In this document: positions 15,487-24,049 of the stretch, piece by piece
Numbering within the stretch: position 1 is the first letter of the stretch
Layout of the letters: each line of letters starts with the position of its first letter
Assembly: GCA_964624465.1 (NCBI GenBank)
Contig: CAZUZD010000039.1
Span: 1 to 27,896 of the forward strand
Source of the DNA: CAZUZD01 sp964624465
GTDB lineage: Bacteria > Planctomycetota > Planctomycetia > Isosphaerales > Isosphaeraceae
DNA length: 27,896 nucleotides
Reading direction: 5' to 3'
Position numbers and translations under genes: made by a program
The notes under the pieces: model-generated
The model's input: the letters and a program-made list of their open reading frames with translations, nothing else
Told to the model about the DNA's origin: nothing
Databases searched by the model: none

Positions 15487-16833
15487 TCAGGGTCGGGGGT
15501 CGAGCGGCAGGTCGTCGCCGAAGGCGCGCTGGAGACGCTGGAGCCGCTGCAACAGGTCGGCCACGCGGGCCTGCTGGTCGGGGTCGCCGGACCGGTCGTC
15601 GATCTCGTCGGGGTCGGCCTGGAGGTCGAAGAGCTGGGTGCGGCCGATGGCCGGGTACCGGATCAGCTTCCAGCGGGGGTCGCGGATGGCGCGCTGGCCG
15701 TCGCGGTAGGCGAGTAGCAGCTCGGGCCGGCCCTCCGCCCGGCGGCCGTCGAGGATCGGCCGCAGGCTCACGCCGTCGATTCCCGCCGGCGCCGGCGCCC
15801 CGACCAGGTCGCAGAGCGTCGGGAAGACGTCCAGGAGCGAGACCAGGGCGTCACTGGAGCCGTGGGGCACGCCCGGCCCGGCGAACACGAGCGGGGCCTT
15901 CATGCTGGGATCGTAGAGGTTCTGCTTGCCGAGCAGGCCGTGGCTGCCCAGGGCGATCCCCTGGTCGGCGGCGAAGACGATCAGCGTGCGGTCGAGCAGC
16001 CCCCGGGCCCGGAGCGCCTCCAGCAGCCGGCCGATCTGGGCGTCGAGCGCGGTGACCGTGCTGTAGTAGTCGTGCAGGGTCTGGCGGACGGCCTCGGGCG
16101 TGCGGGGCCAGGGCAGCAGGGTCTCGTCGCGCACCCGCAGCTCGCCGTTGTCGAACGGGTGCTCGGGCAGGTAGTTCCGGGGCAGGGGGATCGCCGCCGG
16201 GTCGTAGCGATCCCGGTACGCCGGCGCCGCCACGCGCGGGTCGTGCGGGTTGCCGAAGGCCAGCGACAGGAACAGCGGCCGGTCGGCCGGCTGGGCGGCC
16301 AGCACGGCGATCGCGGCGTCGACGATGAGTTTCCCGGGCTCGCCGCTGCGACGCTCGGCCTCGTCGTTGTCGAGATACCGGCAGACGTCGAACCGGGCCT
16401 CGATCAGCGGGGCGGTATTCCCGCGCTTGCCGTGGTGATAGGTCCGGTACCCGGCCGCCTTCAGAGCCAGCGGCAGGTTGGGCCCGTCGCCGGGCGCCAG
16501 GTGCCCCCGGGCCGACGCGGGCCGGCCGGGCGGCACGAAGTCGCGCCAGCGGAAGTAGGCGTTGCCGCTCAGCAGCATGTTCCGGCTCGGCATGCAGACC
16601 GCCGGCACGTTGCCGCCCAGGCAGTACGCGTTCCGGAAGCGGAACCCGCGCGCCACCAGGGTGTCGAGGTGCGGCGTCTGCACGACCGGGTTGCCGAGCG
16701 CCCCGATCGAGTCGGCCCGCATATCGTCGGCCAGCAGGAACAGGACGATCGGCGGCCGGTCGGAGAGGCCCGGTGCCTCGGGCTCGCTCCACACGACCGG
16801 CAACGCGGCCAGGATCAGGGCGGTCGGGAGCAT
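15487..16833 (-). CDS. Exported sulfatase, formylglycine type (S1 family)
   Basis: The 448-aa protein should hydrolyse a sulfate ester, probably on a polysaccharide, outside the cytoplasm. A signal peptide covers about residues 1-20. IVLFLLADDMRADSIG holds the metal-binding D36 and D37. The active site CMPSR (80-84) is the C-x-P-x-R motif in which C80 becomes formylglycine. HHGKRG and GNPHDPR fit later active-site positions, and AADQGIALGSHGLLGKQNLYD is the second metal-binding and substrate-side loop. The length and C-terminal domain match the S1 sulfatases that are abundant in planctomycetes. The ATG at 16833 has GAGGA seven bases upstream. The gene lies 102 bases after the VOC gene on the same strand and may be cotranscribed with it. 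The Cys-type motif requires a maturation enzyme, not seen nearby. Confidence 0.92.
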   Translation of the reverse strand: MLPTALILAALPVVWSEPEAPGLSDRPPIVLFLLADDMRADSIGALGNPVVQTPHLDTLVARGFRFRNAYCLGGNVPAVCMPSRNMLLSGNAYFRWRDFVPPGRPASARGHLAPGDGPNLPLALKAAGYRTYHHGKRGNTAPLIEARFDVCRYLDNDEAERRSGEPGKLIVDAAIAVLAAQPADRPLFLSLAFGNPHDPRVAAPAYRDRYDPAAIPLPRNYLPEHPFDNGELRVRDETLLPWPRTPEAVRQTLHDYYSTVTALDAQIGRLLEALRARGLLDRTLIVFAADQGIALGSHGLLGKQNLYDPSMKAPLVFAGPGVPHGSSDALVSLLDVFPTLCDLVGAPAPAGIDGVSLRPILDGRRAEGRPELLLAYRDGQRAIRDPRWKLIRYPAIGRTQLFDLQADPDEIDDRSGDPDQQARVADLLQRLQRLQRAFGDDLPLDPRP

Positions 16834-16854
16834 GGGCGTTCCTCGGGACGAAGG

Positions 16855-16885
16855 CCAGGGTCCGGGGGCCGTGCCGGAGCCCTGG
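16855..16885 (-). other. Imperfect hairpin in the sulfatase leader
   Basis: CCAGGG (16855-16860) pairs with CCCTGG (16880-16885), and the inner CCGG blocks (16862-16865 and 16874-16877) pair as well, separated by a small internal loop. It ends 9 bases upstream of the sulfatase ribosome site on the minus strand. It could be a leader element or a weak terminator of the VOC gene; there is no T-run. Confidence 0.35.
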
Positions 16886-16935
16886 CGGACCGCTCGAAGT
16901 GTTGTGCAGGACCTGGCGCCGGCCCCCCGCTCGGG

Positions 16936-17322
16936 TCACTCCACCCGGGTGGCGATCCACCAGGTGGTGCCGCCGGCGTCGGTGACGCCGCCGCGGCGGT
17001 CCTCGTCGTCCCGCTGCGTCGGCGCCTGCACGGCGACCGCCCCGGCCGCGATGGCCCGCTCATAGGTGCGGTCCACGTCCTCGACGTAGACGTGCACGTG
17101 CGCCGGCACCGGCGGCCAGCCCTCGGCGCCGTCGGCGATCATGACCAGGCTGTCGCCGATCCGGACCTCGGCGTGCCGGACGGCCCCGTCCGGGCCGGCG
17201 AACCGCCGCACCGGCACCGCGTCGAAGACCTGGATCAGGAAGTCGATCGTCCGGCCGGCGCCGGCGACGATGAGGTAGGGCGAGACCGTGCTGGCGCCCG
17301 GCGGCTGGAAGGGGACGGCCAT
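16936..17322 (-). CDS. VOC-superfamily (glyoxalase/PhnB-like) protein
   Basis: The 128-aa cytoplasmic protein has the paired beta-alpha-beta-beta-beta modules of the vicinal oxygen chelate superfamily. It reads STVSPYLIVAGAGRTIDFL, then VRHAEVRIGDSLVMIADGAE, VHVYVEDVDRTYERAIAAGA and RRGGVTDAGGTTWWIATRVE. His in HAEVRIGDS is a likely metal ligand. Members of this PhnB/bleomycin-resistance-like subgroup usually end WWIATHVE; here the His is Arg, so metal binding may differ. The function is not known; many such proteins are lyases, dioxygenases or binding proteins. The ATG at 17322 has GGGAG six bases upstream, so the longer ORF start at 17394 is rejected. It lies 102 bases after the DUF1501 gene and ahead of the sulfatase gene. 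Confidence 0.85.
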   Translation of the reverse strand: MAVPFQPPGASTVSPYLIVAGAGRTIDFLIQVFDAVPVRRFAGPDGAVRHAEVRIGDSLVMIADGAEGWPPVPAHVHVYVEDVDRTYERAIAAGAVAVQAPTQRDDEDRRGGVTDAGGTTWWIATRVE

Positions 17323-17343
17323 GCGAGACTCCCGGCAATCGAG

Positions 17344-17364
17344 GCGCCGGGGCCTCCCCGGCGC
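17344..17364 (-). terminator. Perfect 9-bp hairpin between DUF1501 and VOC genes
   Basis: GCGCCGGGG (17344-17352) pairs perfectly with CCCCGGCGC (17356-17364) around a 3-base loop. It is 60 bases past the DUF1501 stop and 21 bases before the VOC start. It is the strongest stem in the window. The lack of a T-run on the minus strand makes it a non-canonical terminator or a leader hairpin. Confidence 0.4.
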
Positions 17365-17424
17365 GCAGGGGCATCGTACCGGGATCCGCGCCACGAGCCG
17401 AGCCCCCGGGGCGTCGCGGACCGA

Positions 17425-18792
17425 TCAGCCGACGAGCGGGGCAATGGGCCGGCCGTCGTCGAGCAGGCGCAGGGGGCGGCCGTCGTGGCCGGGCAGGGTC
17501 CACTCGGGGTCGATGCCCAGGGCGTGGTAGACGGTGGCCAGCACGTTCTGGGGGCCGTAGGGCTCGGACTTCGCCTGGGCGGCCAGGCGGTCGGTCGCGC
17601 CGATGACCTGGCCCATCCGCAGGCCGCCGCCGGCGAACAGGGCGAAGCCGGCGTCGGGCCAGTGGTCCCGGCCCTCGACCTTGTTGATCTGCGGCGTGCG
17701 CCCGAACTCGCCCCAGACCAGCACGCAGACGTCGTCGGAGAGCCCGCGCTCGTGCAGGTCGGTCACGAGCGTGTGGATCGAGCGGTCGAGCAGGGGCAGC
17801 TGCGACCGCAGGCCGGTGAAGATGTTGCCGGTGCCCGAGGTCGTGCCGTGGTAGTCCCAGGTGCCGACCCGCATCGTCACCACCGAGACGCCGGCCTCGA
17901 CCAGCCGGCGCGCCAGCAGGAACTTCTCGCCGGGCCAGGCGACGGTCGGCTTCGGCTCGTTGCCGTAGATGTACTTGTCGTCCTTCGACCCGTACCGCGC
18001 GCGGTTGGCCTCGGGCTCCAGGCTCAGGTCGAAGGCGCGGCGGGCGCGGTCGGAGGTGAGGATCTCCAGGGCCCGCGCCTGGAACTCGTCGAGGTCCCGG
18101 GCCTGCGGGTCGGCGTCGGCCCGGCGGCGGAACGCGTCGAACTCGTCCAGCAGCCGGCCGCGGCCGGCGAGCCGCTCGGGCGGAAAGTCGTGCTTCAGGC
18201 CCAGGGCCCGCATCGACTCGCCGCCGTAGAGGAACGGCCGATAAGCGCCGCCGACGTAGCGCGGATGCTCCAGCTCGGAGTGGTCGGCGGCGTACTCGTC
18301 GAGGCTCACGTACGGCGGCAGCAGCCGGTCGTGCCCGCCGCGGTACCGGGCGATCACCGAGCCGAACGTCGGCCGCTTCTGCGCCTTGGGGTAGCCGGTG
18401 TAGCACTCCTGCAGCTCGTGCTGCATCGGCTCGATGAACCGCACCGTCCGCACCAGCGCCAGCTTGTCCGCGATCGTCGCCTGGCGGGGCATGAGCTCGC
18501 AGACGTCGAAGCCGGGCACGTTGGAGGCGATCGGCTGGAAGTCGCCGCGGACCTCGGCGGGGGCGTCGGGCTTCAGGTCGTACATGTCCAGGTGGCTGGG
18601 CCCGCCCGCCAGGCAGACCATGATCACCGACTTCGGCGATCGCCCGGTCCCGCCGCCGATGCCGGCGCGGGCCCGCAGCCGCAGCACATCGGCCAGCCCG
18701 AGCCCGCCCAGGCCGGCGAATCCGAGCCGGAGCACGTCGTGCCGCGAGTGGCCGGCGTTCGGGTCGCGGGAGCCGCCCGGAATCGTCTGCAT
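17425..18792 (-). CDS. DUF1501 exported protein (alkaline phosphatase-like fold)
   Basis: The 455-aa protein belongs to DUF1501, a family of exported proteins with an alkaline phosphatase/sulfatase-like fold found mainly in planctomycetes and relatives. The N-terminus SRHDVLRLGFAGLGGLGLAD resembles a Tat signal but has RH in place of RR. Family motifs are VCLAGGPSHLDMYDLKP, HELQECYTGYPKAQ, LLARRLVEAGVSVVTM, VLVWGEFGRTPQIN and GRDHWPDAGFALFAGGG. The enzyme activity of the family is unknown. The ATG at 18792 has GGAGG ten bases upstream; the longer ORF to 19128 runs into the divergent gene and is not credible. It diverges from the PSD1 gene at 19011, which is a normal partner of DUF1501 proteins, so the two may act together. 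Confidence 0.9.
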   Translation of the reverse strand: MQTIPGGSRDPNAGHSRHDVLRLGFAGLGGLGLADVLRLRARAGIGGGTGRSPKSVIMVCLAGGPSHLDMYDLKPDAPAEVRGDFQPIASNVPGFDVCELMPRQATIADKLALVRTVRFIEPMQHELQECYTGYPKAQKRPTFGSVIARYRGGHDRLLPPYVSLDEYAADHSELEHPRYVGGAYRPFLYGGESMRALGLKHDFPPERLAGRGRLLDEFDAFRRRADADPQARDLDEFQARALEILTSDRARRAFDLSLEPEANRARYGSKDDKYIYGNEPKPTVAWPGEKFLLARRLVEAGVSVVTMRVGTWDYHGTTSGTGNIFTGLRSQLPLLDRSIHTLVTDLHERGLSDDVCVLVWGEFGRTPQINKVEGRDHWPDAGFALFAGGGLRMGQVIGATDRLAAQAKSEPYGPQNVLATVYHALGIDPEWTLPGHDGRPLRLLDDGRPIAPLVG

Positions 18793-19010
18793 CGGACTGT
18801 CGCCTCCGACGGTCGCCCGCTGGCCCCGAACCGCACCCGCAACGCCCCGCCGGGGGCGGCCGCGGCCGGCTCGCATCCACAGTCTCGCATGATCCGGAGC
18901 TCGCCCGATACCCCGTGCTATGGCCCTGGGGCGCGGGGATGTTAAACTTTGGTTGGTTTTCCGGGCCCCGTCAAGCGAACGGGCCGGACTCGAGGGGAAG
19001 GGAGGCGGCG
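18793..19010. other. Divergent promoter region between DUF1501 and PSD1 genes
   Basis: This 218-base gap carries control signals for both divergent genes. It includes an AT-rich stretch around 18939-18959 (GATGTTAAACTTTGGTTGG), which may be part of the rightward promoter, and a hairpin at 18961-18987. No consensus -35/-10 pair was found on either strand. Confidence 0.5.
18961..18987 (+). other. Hairpin in the leader of the first PSD1 gene
   Basis: CCGGGCCCCGT (18961-18971) pairs with ACGGGCCGG (18979-18987) if two bases are bulged, with a 7-base loop. It sits 23 bases before the ATG and just upstream of the ribosome site GGGAGG. It could shape translation of the PSD1 gene. Confidence 0.3.
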
Positions 19011-22000
19011 ATGGTGGATCGACACCGAGTCCGGGGCCGCGCCCCGGCGCCCGGCCGGCGGGCCCTGGCCGTCGCCCTCGCGCTGCTCGCCACGGCCGCC
19101 GTGGCCCGGGCCCAGGAGCCGGCACCACCGGCGGGAGACGGGCTGCGGCAGTACCAGACGCGGGTCAAGCCGCTGTTGCAGTCGCGGTGCTACGCCTGCC
19201 ACGGGGGGCTCAAGCAGAAGGCGGGCCTGCGGCTCGACACCGCCGCGCGGATCCGGCAGGGGGGCGACTCGGGGCCGTCAGTCGAGCCGGGGGCCCCCGA
19301 CGACAGCCCGCTCCTGGACCGGGTGGCCTCGACCGACACCGCCGACCGCATGCCCCCCGAGCACGAGGGCGAGCCGCTCACCGCCGATCAGGTGGCTGCG
19401 CTGCGGGCCTGGGTAATGGCCGGGGCCCCCGGACCCGACGACGAGACCCCTGAGGCCGATCCCCGCGACCACTGGGCGTTCCGGCCGATCGTCCGGCCCG
19501 CGGTGCCCGCCTCGGCGTGGGGCCACAACCCGATCGACGCCTTCCTGGCCGCCGGTCACGCGGCGCACGGCCTGACGCCGCAGCCCGAGGCGACCCGTCC
19601 CGAGCTGCTCCGCCGGCTCTCGTTCGACCTGATCGGCCTGCCGCCCACGCCCGACGAGTTGGCGGCCTTCGCCCGCGATTCGGCCCCCGGCTGGTACGAG
19701 CGCGCCGTCGAGCGGCTCTTGCTCGACCCCCGCCACGGCGAGCGCTGGGCCCGCCACTGGATGGACGTCTGGCGGTACAGCGACTGGTGGGGCCTGGGCG
19801 ATCAGCTCCGCAACAGCCAGAAGCACATCTGGCACTGGCGCGACTGGATCGTCGAGAGCCTGAACGCCAACGTCCCCTACGACGCGATGGTCCGCGCCCA
19901 GCTCGCCGCCGACGAGCTCGCGCCCGACGACCTTGCGACCCTGCGGGCCGGCGGCTTCCTGGCCCGCAACTACTTCCTGTTCAACCGCCACCAGTGGATG
20001 GACGAGACGGTCGAGCACGTCGGCAAGGCGTTCCTGGGCCTGACCCTCAACTGCGCCAAGTGCCACGACCACAAGTACGACCCGCTGGCCCAGACCGATT
20101 ACTACCGGATGCGGGCGATCTTCGAGCCGTACCACGTCCGCCTCGACGCCCTGCCCGGCGAGCCCGACCTCGCCCGCGACGGCCTGCCCCGCGCCTTCGA
20201 CGGCGAGCTGGAGACCCCGACGTACCGGTTCGTCCGTGGCAACGAGGCCAGCCCGGACCAGTCCAGCGTGATGGAGCCGGCGATCCCGAAGGTGCTCGCC
20301 TTCGAGCCCCTCAGGATCGCCCCCGTCGACCTGCCCGCCGAGGCCTGGCAGCCCGGCCGTCGCGCCTGGATCGCCGACGATCAGCGCCGCGCCGCCGAGG
20401 CGCGCCTGGCCGCCGCCGAGGCGAAGCTCGCCCCGGCCCTGGCGAAGCGCGACCAGGCCCGCCAGGACGCCGAGCGGATCCGCCGCGAGGCGGCCGATGC
20501 GCCCGTCGCGACCACGACCGAGCCGGCCGGTGCCCGGTTCGCCGACCGGTTCGACACCCTCGACACCGACCGATGGCGGCCCGTGGGCGGCGACTGGTCG
20601 CACGCCCCGGGCGCGCTGGAGCAGCGCCGGGACGGCGCGACCCGGGCCGCACTCCGGCTGATCGCGGACGCCCCGCGCGACTTCGAGGCGACCGTGCGGC
20701 TCACGATCCGGGGCGGCAGCCAGTGGCGGAGCGTCGGCCTGTCGTGGGACACGACGGCCCCCGGCGTCGACGGCTTCGGGCCCGAGGACAGCGAGCAGTC
20801 GGTTTACATCAGCGGCGTCGAGGGCGGCAACAAGATCCAGGCGGCCTGGCACCGCGGTGGCCAGTGGCAGTATCCCGGCGGCGAGGGGATGCTGGCGCGG
20901 CCGATCGCGCTGGGCCGCGAGCACACGCTCCGGGTCCAGGTCCGCGACACGCTCGTCAACGCCTGGCTCGACGGCGAGCGGCTGATCGCCTATCGCTTCC
21001 CCGGGGAGCGCCGGCCGGGGGCCCTGCAGGTCACGACCTTCGACGCCCTGGCCGCGATCCACGAGGTGACCCTGGCCCCGCTGCCGGCCGACGCGCCCCT
21101 GGTCGAGACCCGCGCGGGGGAGCCCGCGCGCAGCCCCGTCGAGCGGGCCGCCCACCTGGCCCGCGCCGCCGAGCTGGAGGAACAGGTCGCCGAGCGGGCC
21201 GTCGAGGTCGCCCGCGCCGAGGTCGAGAGCCTCCGGCAGCGCGGGATCGCCACCCGCGACCTGCCGCCGCGCACCACCACCGACGCCGCCTCCCCCTGGG
21301 GCGACGACCAGCGTTTGATCGCCCGCGCCGCCGCCCGCGCCGAGCGTGCCCACACCGCCGCGAAGGCCGGGCTCGCCCTGGCCGAGGCCGAGCTGAAGGC
21401 GCACACGGCGCCCGGCGATCAGGAGGAGGCGACCGCCAAGGCGCTCCTGGCCGCCCGCGAGGCCGCCGAGGCGGCGACGAAGGCGGTCGAGGAGCCGTCC
21501 GAGCAGTTCACGCCGCTGGCCGGGGCGCAGTGGACGCCGACGCGGTTCAAGAACTCGACGCAGGACGACCCCACGGTCACCTTCCCGCCCCGCAGCACCG
21601 GGCGCCGCAAGGCGCTGGCGGAGTGGATCACCGACCCGCGCAACCCGCTGGCCGCGCGGGTGGCCGTCAACCACATCTGGGCCCGCCACCTGGGCACGCC
21701 GCTGGTGGCGACGACGTTCGACTTCGGCCGCAAGGGGAGCCCGCCCACGCACCCCGCGCTGCTCGACTGGCTGGCCGCCGAGCTGATCGCCAGCGGCTGG
21801 GACCTGCGGCACCTCGACCGCCTGATCGTGACCTCGGCGGCCTACCGGCTCTCGTCGAGCACCGCGGGCGCCGAGGCAAACCTGGTGGCCGACGCCGAGA
21901 ACGTGCAGTACTGGCGGCGGACCCCGGGGCGGCTCGAATCGCAGGCGGTGCGCGACGCGATCCTCGCCCTGGCCGGCACGCTCGACCCCGCGATGGGGGG

Positions 22001-22457
22001 CCCGTCGGTGCCGCCGAACCGGCAGGACGCCTCCAGGCGCCGGAGCCTGTACTTCTTCCACTCGAACAACGACCGCAACCTGCTGCTGACGACCTTCGAC
22101 GAGGCCCTCGTCAAGGAGTGCTACCGCCGCGAGCAGAGCATCGTGCCGCAGCAGGCCCTGGCCCTGACCAATAGCGGTCTGGTGCTCGACTCCGTCGGCC
22201 CGATCGCCGCGCGCTTGACCGCCACCCTGGCGGACCGGGGTGCGGCGGCCGACGACGACGCGGCGTTCGTCGACCTGGCGTACCTGTCCCTGCTGGGCGC
22301 CGAGCCGACGGCCGCCGAGCGCTCCGCCTGCGTGCGGACCCTGGCCGCCTGGCGGGCCCTGCCCGAGGCGGGGCAGGGCGAGCCGGCCGCCCGGTTCGCG
22401 CGGGGGCAGCTCGTGTGGGTCCTGCTCAGCCACAACGATTTCGTGACCGTGCGATGA
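19011..22457 (+). CDS. PSCyt1-DUF1549-DUF1553 protein with inserted glycan-binding-like domain
   Basis: The 1148-aa exported protein has a signal peptide (about 16-35). Residues about 45-130 are the planctomycete cytochrome C domain with CYACH (60-64), a single heme-binding CxxCH. DHWAFRPI, NPIDAFLAA and onward are DUF1549, including CAKCHDHKYDPLAQ with C348, C351 and H352. Residues about 505-690 form an inserted jelly-roll-like domain resembling LamG/DUF1080 folds (for example RFADRFDTLDTDRW and NAWLDGERLIAYRF). It is flanked by Ala/Glu/Arg-rich helices (460-500, 705-745, 772-828). DUF1553 runs from about 864 (RRKALAEWITDPRNPLAARV) to the end. The ATG at 19011 follows GGAGG; earlier codons are not a signal peptide. 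A carbohydrate-binding role outside the cytoplasm is inferred; the enzyme activity of this family is unknown. It overlaps the next gene by ATGA. Confidence 0.9.
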   Translation: MVDRHRVRGRAPAPGRRALAVALALLATAAVARAQEPAPPAGDGLRQYQTRVKPLLQSRCYACHGGLKQKAGLRLDTAARIRQGGDSGPSVEPGAPDDSPLLDRVASTDTADRMPPEHEGEPLTADQVAALRAWVMAGAPGPDDETPEADPRDHWAFRPIVRPAVPASAWGHNPIDAFLAAGHAAHGLTPQPEATRPELLRRLSFDLIGLPPTPDELAAFARDSAPGWYERAVERLLLDPRHGERWARHWMDVWRYSDWWGLGDQLRNSQKHIWHWRDWIVESLNANVPYDAMVRAQLAADELAPDDLATLRAGGFLARNYFLFNRHQWMDETVEHVGKAFLGLTLNCAKCHDHKYDPLAQTDYYRMRAIFEPYHVRLDALPGEPDLARDGLPRAFDGELETPTYRFVRGNEASPDQSSVMEPAIPKVLAFEPLRIAPVDLPAEAWQPGRRAWIADDQRRAAEARLAAAEAKLAPALAKRDQARQDAERIRREAADAPVATTTEPAGARFADRFDTLDTDRWRPVGGDWSHAPGALEQRRDGATRAALRLIADAPRDFEATVRLTIRGGSQWRSVGLSWDTTAPGVDGFGPEDSEQSVYISGVEGGNKIQAAWHRGGQWQYPGGEGMLARPIALGREHTLRVQVRDTLVNAWLDGERLIAYRFPGERRPGALQVTTFDALAAIHEVTLAPLPADAPLVETRAGEPARSPVERAAHLARAAELEEQVAERAVEVARAEVESLRQRGIATRDLPPRTTTDAASPWGDDQRLIARAAARAERAHTAAKAGLALAEAELKAHTAPGDQEEATAKALLAAREAAEAATKAVEEPSEQFTPLAGAQWTPTRFKNSTQDDPTVTFPPRSTGRRKALAEWITDPRNPLAARVAVNHIWARHLGTPLVATTFDFGRKGSPPTHPALLDWLAAELIASGWDLRHLDRLIVTSAAYRLSSSTAGAEANLVADAENVQYWRRTPGRLESQAVRDAILALAGTLDPAMGGPSVPPNRQDASRRRSLYFFHSNNDRNLLLTTFDEALVKECYRREQSIVPQQALALTNSGLVLDSVGPIAARLTATLADRGAAADDDAAFVDLAYLSLLGAEPTAAERSACVRTLAAWRALPEAGQGEPAARFARGQLVWVLLSHNDFVTVR

Positions 22458-23941
22458 GTCGTCCCGTCGGTCGACCCTGGTCGGAGCTCGCCATGCCGCC
22501 TCGCCACCCCGGACTGCTGGCCGTCGCCTCGCACCGCCGCGCGTTCCTGTCATCGTTCGCCTCGCTGGCACTCGGGGCGATGCTGCACCGCGACGGGATC
22601 GCGCGCGCCGACGACTGGGCCCCGCCCGACGGCCGGCCGCACTTCCCGCCGAAGGCGAAGAGCGTCATCTGGCTGTTCATGAACGGCGGCGTGAGCCACA
22701 TGGAGAGCTTCGACCCGAAGCCCATGCTCACGAAGTACGCCGGCAAGACGATCGCCGAGACCCCGTTCGCCTCCACCCAGGACCCGAAGAAGCTGGCGCT
22801 CGAGCGCCTCGTCGTGCCCGACGCCAACGGCAACCAGCGGAACACGCTGTACCCGCTCCAGGTCGGGTTCCGGAAGCACGGCCAGAGCGGCATCGAGGTC
22901 AGCGACTGGTTCCCCGAGACGGCCCGGCACGTCGACAAGCTCGCCATCGTGCGCTCGATGTGGACGACCGACAGCAATCACGGCGCCCAGACGCAGTTCC
23001 ACTCGGGCCGGCACCAGAACGACGGCGACTTCCCGAACCTGGGCGCCTGGGTGCACTACGGCCTGGGCTCGCTGAACGACGACCTGCCGCAGTTCCTCTC
23101 GTTCGGCACCCGCGAGTACTGGAACAAGAAGGACGGCCACTACCTGGGCCCGGCGCACGACGCCGTGCCGCTGCGGGTCGACCCGGCCAACCCGCTCGAC
23201 TTCGGCTCCCCCCAGCGCCCCGTCTCCGACCGCGCCCGAGGCCTCGGCATCGAGCTGCTCCAGGAGCTTGGCCGCAGCCGCGCCGAGCGGTCGCCGCGCG
23301 ACGCCGCGCTGGCGGCGCGACTGGCCTCCTACGAGCTGGCCTTCCGCATGCAGCGCTCGGTGCCCGAGGCCGTCGACTTCCGGCAGGAGTCCGACGAGAC
23401 GAAGGCCCTGTACGGCATCGACCGCCCCGAGTGCCGCGACTTCGGCATGCAGATGCTTGCCGCCCGCCGCCTGGTCGAGCGCGGGGTCCGGTTCATCCAG
23501 GTCCAGCACGGCGGCGGCGGTGCCGGCGCCTGGGACGCCCACGGCGGCCTCAAGGCCAACCACGAGGGCAACGCGAAGGCCGTCGACCGCCCGATCGGGG
23601 GACTGCTGGAGGACCTCAGTCGCCGCGGCCTGCTCGACGAGACCCTGGTCGTGTTCGCCACCGAGTTCGGCCGCACCCCCGGCTCGCAGGGCTCCGACGG
23701 CCGCGACCACCACATCTTCGGCTTCAGCGTCTGGCTGGCCGGCGGCGGCATCAAGGGGGGCGTCGTCCACGGCGCCACCGACGAGATCGGGTTCCACGCC
23801 GTCGAGGACCGTCACTACGTCACCGACATCCACGCCACCATCCTCAAGCAGCTCGGCCTCGACTCCCGCCGGCTCGAGATCCCCGGCCGCAAGCGGCTCG
23901 ACATCGACCACGGCAAGCCGATCGACGCGATCCTCGCCTGA
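22454..23941 (+). CDS. DUF1501 exported protein, coupled to PSD1
   Basis: The 495-aa DUF1501 protein starts at the ATG that overlaps the PSD1 stop (ATGA), a strong sign of translational coupling. A later ATG at 22493 has GGAG six bases upstream and is a good alternative that shortens the protein by 13 residues. The Tat-like signal HRRAFLSSFASLALGAML has a true twin-Arg (28-29). Motifs include VIWLFMNGGVSHMESFDPKP, VRSMWTTDSNHGAQTQFHSG, LAARRLVERGVRFIQVQHGGG, VVFATEFGRTPGSQ and GRDHHIFGFSVWLAGGG. The C-terminal RHYVTDIHATILKQLGLD is typical of the family. It is probably a partner of the PSD1 protein in the periplasm. Its reaction and substrate are not known. Confidence 0.92.
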   Translation: MSRPVGRPWSELAMPPRHPGLLAVASHRRAFLSSFASLALGAMLHRDGIARADDWAPPDGRPHFPPKAKSVIWLFMNGGVSHMESFDPKPMLTKYAGKTIAETPFASTQDPKKLALERLVVPDANGNQRNTLYPLQVGFRKHGQSGIEVSDWFPETARHVDKLAIVRSMWTTDSNHGAQTQFHSGRHQNDGDFPNLGAWVHYGLGSLNDDLPQFLSFGTREYWNKKDGHYLGPAHDAVPLRVDPANPLDFGSPQRPVSDRARGLGIELLQELGRSRAERSPRDAALAARLASYELAFRMQRSVPEAVDFRQESDETKALYGIDRPECRDFGMQMLAARRLVERGVRFIQVQHGGGGAGAWDAHGGLKANHEGNAKAVDRPIGGLLEDLSRRGLLDETLVVFATEFGRTPGSQGSDGRDHHIFGFSVWLAGGGIKGGVVHGATDEIGFHAVEDRHYVTDIHATILKQLGLDSRRLEIPGRKRLDIDHGKPIDAILA

Positions 23942-23957
23942 GCGGTCCGGCCTTCGC

Positions 23958-23976
23958 GCCCGGGCCGGGGCCGGGC
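23958..23976 (+). terminator. Weak hairpin after DUF1501
   Basis: GCCCGG (23958-23963) can pair with CCGGGC (23971-23976) across 7 bases, 17 bases beyond the DUF1501 stop. It is followed by an AT-rich segment (CACAATCAAGGTTCAACATTTT) rather than a T-run. This may separate the first PSD1/DUF1501 pair from the second. Confidence 0.3.
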
Positions 23977-24049
23977 ACAATCAAGGTTCAACATTTTCGC
24001 CTCCGCCCCGCGTGTCCTGCCGCGCGGGGGCCCTGGGGTGGGGTCCGAT

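Noticed and set aside
15862..18945. Plus-strand ORF of 1027 codons over the sulfatase, VOC and DUF1501 genes
   Set aside because: It is low-complexity, rich in Arg, Gly, Ala and Val, and antisense to three genes with recognised motifs.
19278..22571. Minus-strand ORF of 1097 codons over the first PSD1 gene
   Set aside because: It mirrors the PSD1 gene without domain features and is explained by codon bias.
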